Shown here one piece after another: positions 61,450 to 64,000 of a stretch of 64,000 nucleotides of DNA. Numbering within the stretch: position 1 is the stretch's first letter; the number at the start of each line of letters is the position of its first letter. This DNA is from Chrysoperla carnea (taxonomy: Eukaryota > Arthropoda > Insecta > Neuroptera > Chrysopidae), in the NCBI RefSeq assembly GCF_905475395.1, contig NC_058337.1, positions 99,380,368 through 99,444,367 on the forward strand, read 5' to 3'. The translations under genes were made by a program, and so were the position numbers. The notes under the pieces were generated by a model. It worked only from the letters and a program-made list of their open reading frames with translations. It was not told where the DNA came from and did no database searches.

Positions 61450-64000
61450 AATTCTTGTATTATTAGTTATTACTCTCCCTATAAGTTGATTGTGGTTGCA
61501 AGTTTCTCTTTCTGTAAGTCTATGTGAAGTTTCGGAAGTGAGGTTATTTATTAATTTATTTGGTAAGTAAAACTAATTAAAATAATACATTTTATTACAA
61601 AAGTTAAATTAAACATCAATACAATACTTTTTTTCGAATAGTTAAAAAAAATCTTTAAATAATTAATATTTGGGAGTAATCAAATTTTTAGGTTATGTTT
61701 AGAATTTAACAAATAAACAAATTAAAACCTTAGAATTTATGAGAACCATAAATAGTAGGTACGCTTCTTTATTGCATTCTTTGATCAATAGAATTAAAGA
61801 GTTTATTTTAAATAAAAATGTTGTGTTTAGAAATATAAATTTTATAAATATAATATATAATTCACATTCATTTACAAACGGAGTGAGCACACGGATTTTT
61901 GGAATGTAGTTAAAAACCAATGAAAGAAAAAAGAGAATTCTATTAATTTTGATATTCTGCTAAGATTCAATGTTGTAATTGTAAAATTAAACCCTTATTA
62001 TTTTTATTTTTTATAGTTCGCAAGTGTGTAGCAAGGTGGCGCATGCTAAGTTATAAATATTTTTGTTAGGAAAAAATGAAATAAACAATTTATTATACTC
62101 TTAAAAATAAATTAAATTTTTATTATATTTTATGCTGTTTTATAATATTTTTATTTAATTTAGTATATTTTCTTTAACTTAGGTAAGTGGTGTTAATTAT
62201 TTTATCATTTACTATACTTTTCGAACTTTCTGTCATTGACTTACCTAAAATAGAAGTAAAATAGTTAGTACCTATTTTATTTTATTTTACGATTATAGTT
62301 GTTATTCAAGTTGCTTGCAAAAAAAAAAAACAAAAACAAAGGGTAAAAAGTTTGCAACTGTCAACAGTTGAAAAATCGAAATATTGAAACGTCAAAAAAA
62401 GAAAACCTTGTAGAAACCAAGAAATTTATCTCCATCAATTCTAAAATTATCCAAATGAAGACAAAATGTTTTATAACAATTTTGCTTCAATATATGGGCT
62501 TAGCTATACATACACTACCTAGAGTTACTCGCTAGATATACTTAAACTGAGCGACGCGACGTTTATCCCAGAAAATTCCCGGAACAGTTTGTCATACTAC
62601 AATAAATGCTTATTGATAAGTTTTGCAAAGAAACCTTCATCTTGCCTTATTTTATATAAGGTATGGACTTCAGCATTACCATCAAGCATCAATTGTTTCA
62701 ATCGAATTTCTTCTTCAATTTCTTCCAGCATTTATAGGCGTGATAGAATATTGCGATCACTCATTTTACTTACACTTTAGTTTTTAACAGTCAAGTATTA
62801 TTATGTTATTATTTGAGTTTGTTTTTAACTCTAATGTAGTTCTTTCTTTCATACAATAGTGTAGGAAGTGTTTGTTAAAATTTTTTTAATATAATTATCT
62901 CTCTTCAACCAGCAATACTTTATACTATTATTATAGTCGTTTCCGTTCAACAATAAAATTTATTAACTTGGCGTTATTATTTCTCAAGATTGAAATGGCC
63001 AATAATTTTTTTTCTAAACTCTAGAATACTTAAATACATCAATGTTTTTTCTAGAATTAAAAAACTTGTGAAAAACACAACCTCTTCTATGCTCTTCATG
63101 TTAGTTATCCGAAGTTTAATTATGTTTATCTTGAGTTAGAGACGGTCAATCGACTTCAAATTTTTATGGTAATAGTATTATAATATCTTTAATAAGTTAA
63201 AAAAATCTAGATTTTTCTGACAATATGCCCATAGTGAGACAACAATATTAAGAGCTTATTATTCTTGAATCAATCTGTATGTCTAATGAAAGCTAGTTAT
63301 GTAATATTTTGTATATTTTATACTGTTTGAGTTAGATTGAGGTTGTTAAAGCAATATCATAATCTAAAAAAAGCCTTCGTTTTGAATGGTTTGAATGTAC
63401 ACCTCTTTTGTTTATCTGTTCCTTTCCTGCATGTGTAGAATCCATTTAAATTAAATAACACAATAATGGCATTGTGAGATATGAAAAAGAGACGTCATCT
63501 GAAATATATTTCCTTGATATTGAAAGAAAACTTTTCATCTGAAAGGAGAAAGAACGAATAAGAATGAACGGACGGACTATTACAACTACAACAAGAAGAA
63601 AGTGGAAATGTTTCTAAAGAAGAACACAAGTACATACGCTCTATTCACAACAATTGTTCACAATTCAAAGACGATCTTTTGATGAAATCGATCGGCCGTC
63701 ACCAACAATACGTAACTATGCATACGTATACAGGCTGATTTTTTAAAAGATCACAGATTCTTTTTGTACCCACAATTATGTGTCGAAACGGAATAGAAAA
63801 TCAAAAAACTGAAACATGTATATCTCTTTTTTAGGGGGAACCAAAATATAGTAGATATTAAGTTTTCTTATATAGGATGTCTTCACGATTAAACATAGAT
63901 CAACTTTGTTGTATTTAAAACCACGTATTTTTTGTAGCAGATTGTTCTTCTTTGGGCAAAAGAAAAAATTTTTTTCTAGTCCTCAATTTTGACACATGAT
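61450..64000. other. Intergenic DNA right of the TTC14-like gene
   Basis: AT-rich sequence without recognisable genes or transposon ends, apart from a short disrupted minus-strand ORF at 62597-62764. Confidence 0.5.
62597..62764 (-). pseudogene. Short disrupted ORF, unknown (coil-like)
   Basis: On the minus strand, ATG AGT GAT CGC ... reads MSDRNILSRL. A TAA follows, then MLEEIEEEIRLKQLMLDGNA and further charged residues (LYKIRQDEGFFAKLINKHLL), ending at TAG. The even mix of Glu, Lys, Leu and Ile and lack of low complexity look protein-like, such as a short helix or coiled coil. I do not recognise the family. It could be a processed-gene fragment, or an exon if the TAA is a sequence error. 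Confidence 0.3.

Overview
The window is AT-rich nuclear DNA of an animal, almost certainly an insect. It holds long introns, GT-AG splice sites in phase with conserved proteins, vitellogenin-type genes, hAT-family transposon debris with intact 8-bp target duplications, a tRNA-derived SINE and a Helitron-like element. The insect order cannot be fixed from sequence alone.

Region 1 (about 0.75-26 kb, minus strand): a head-to-tail array of three vitellogenin-like large lipid transfer protein genes, here called A (749-7389, last exon off the left edge), B (9319-17639) and C (19629-25933). They share one gene model: a 16-nt first coding exon, a 2.7-kb exon with the lipid-binding N-terminal module, a 1.2-kb exon, and a 0.34-kb last exon. 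B and C assemble in frame to 1426 and 1422 codons. Each has a TATA box about 50-65 nt upstream of its ATG. The proteins are short for vitellogenins, have no polyserine tract, and end in a reduced von Willebrand D-like module. Sequence is patchily shared among copies, as expected from gene conversion. Introns and spacers contain a SINE, MITEs, a Helitron-like element and a fossil hAT element.

Region 2 (about 26-41.5 kb): no convincing host gene. It has degenerate tandem repeats, two hAT-type elements with perfect 8-bp target duplications (34432-34974 and 39943-40810), a 1.5-kb foldback element, a 326-bp MITE and copies of a dispersed family (family A).

Region 3 (41.6-45.1 kb, plus strand): a C2H2 zinc-finger array. 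The first ORF (686 aa, 13 good fingers) may be functional. The downstream fingers are broken by frameshifts and missing zinc ligands, and the 3' end repeats an internal block. Inverted ends of family A bracket the locus.

Region 4 (47.9-61.2 kb, plus strand): a complete nine-exon gene of 1220 codons with the architecture of TTC14 (S1 RNA-binding domain, TPR repeats), ending in long Lys-rich, Pro-rich, RS and RG-rich tails typical of splicing-associated proteins. Its 6.7-kb third intron contains an almost perfect 831-bp inverted repeat that would be transcribed as a long hairpin.

The last 2.5 kb is AT-rich and holds one short disrupted minus-strand ORF. No new multi-gene system was seen. The strongest leads are the vitellogenin-like cluster with its conversion signature, the intronic hairpin in TTC14, and the transposon-bracketed zinc-finger locus.
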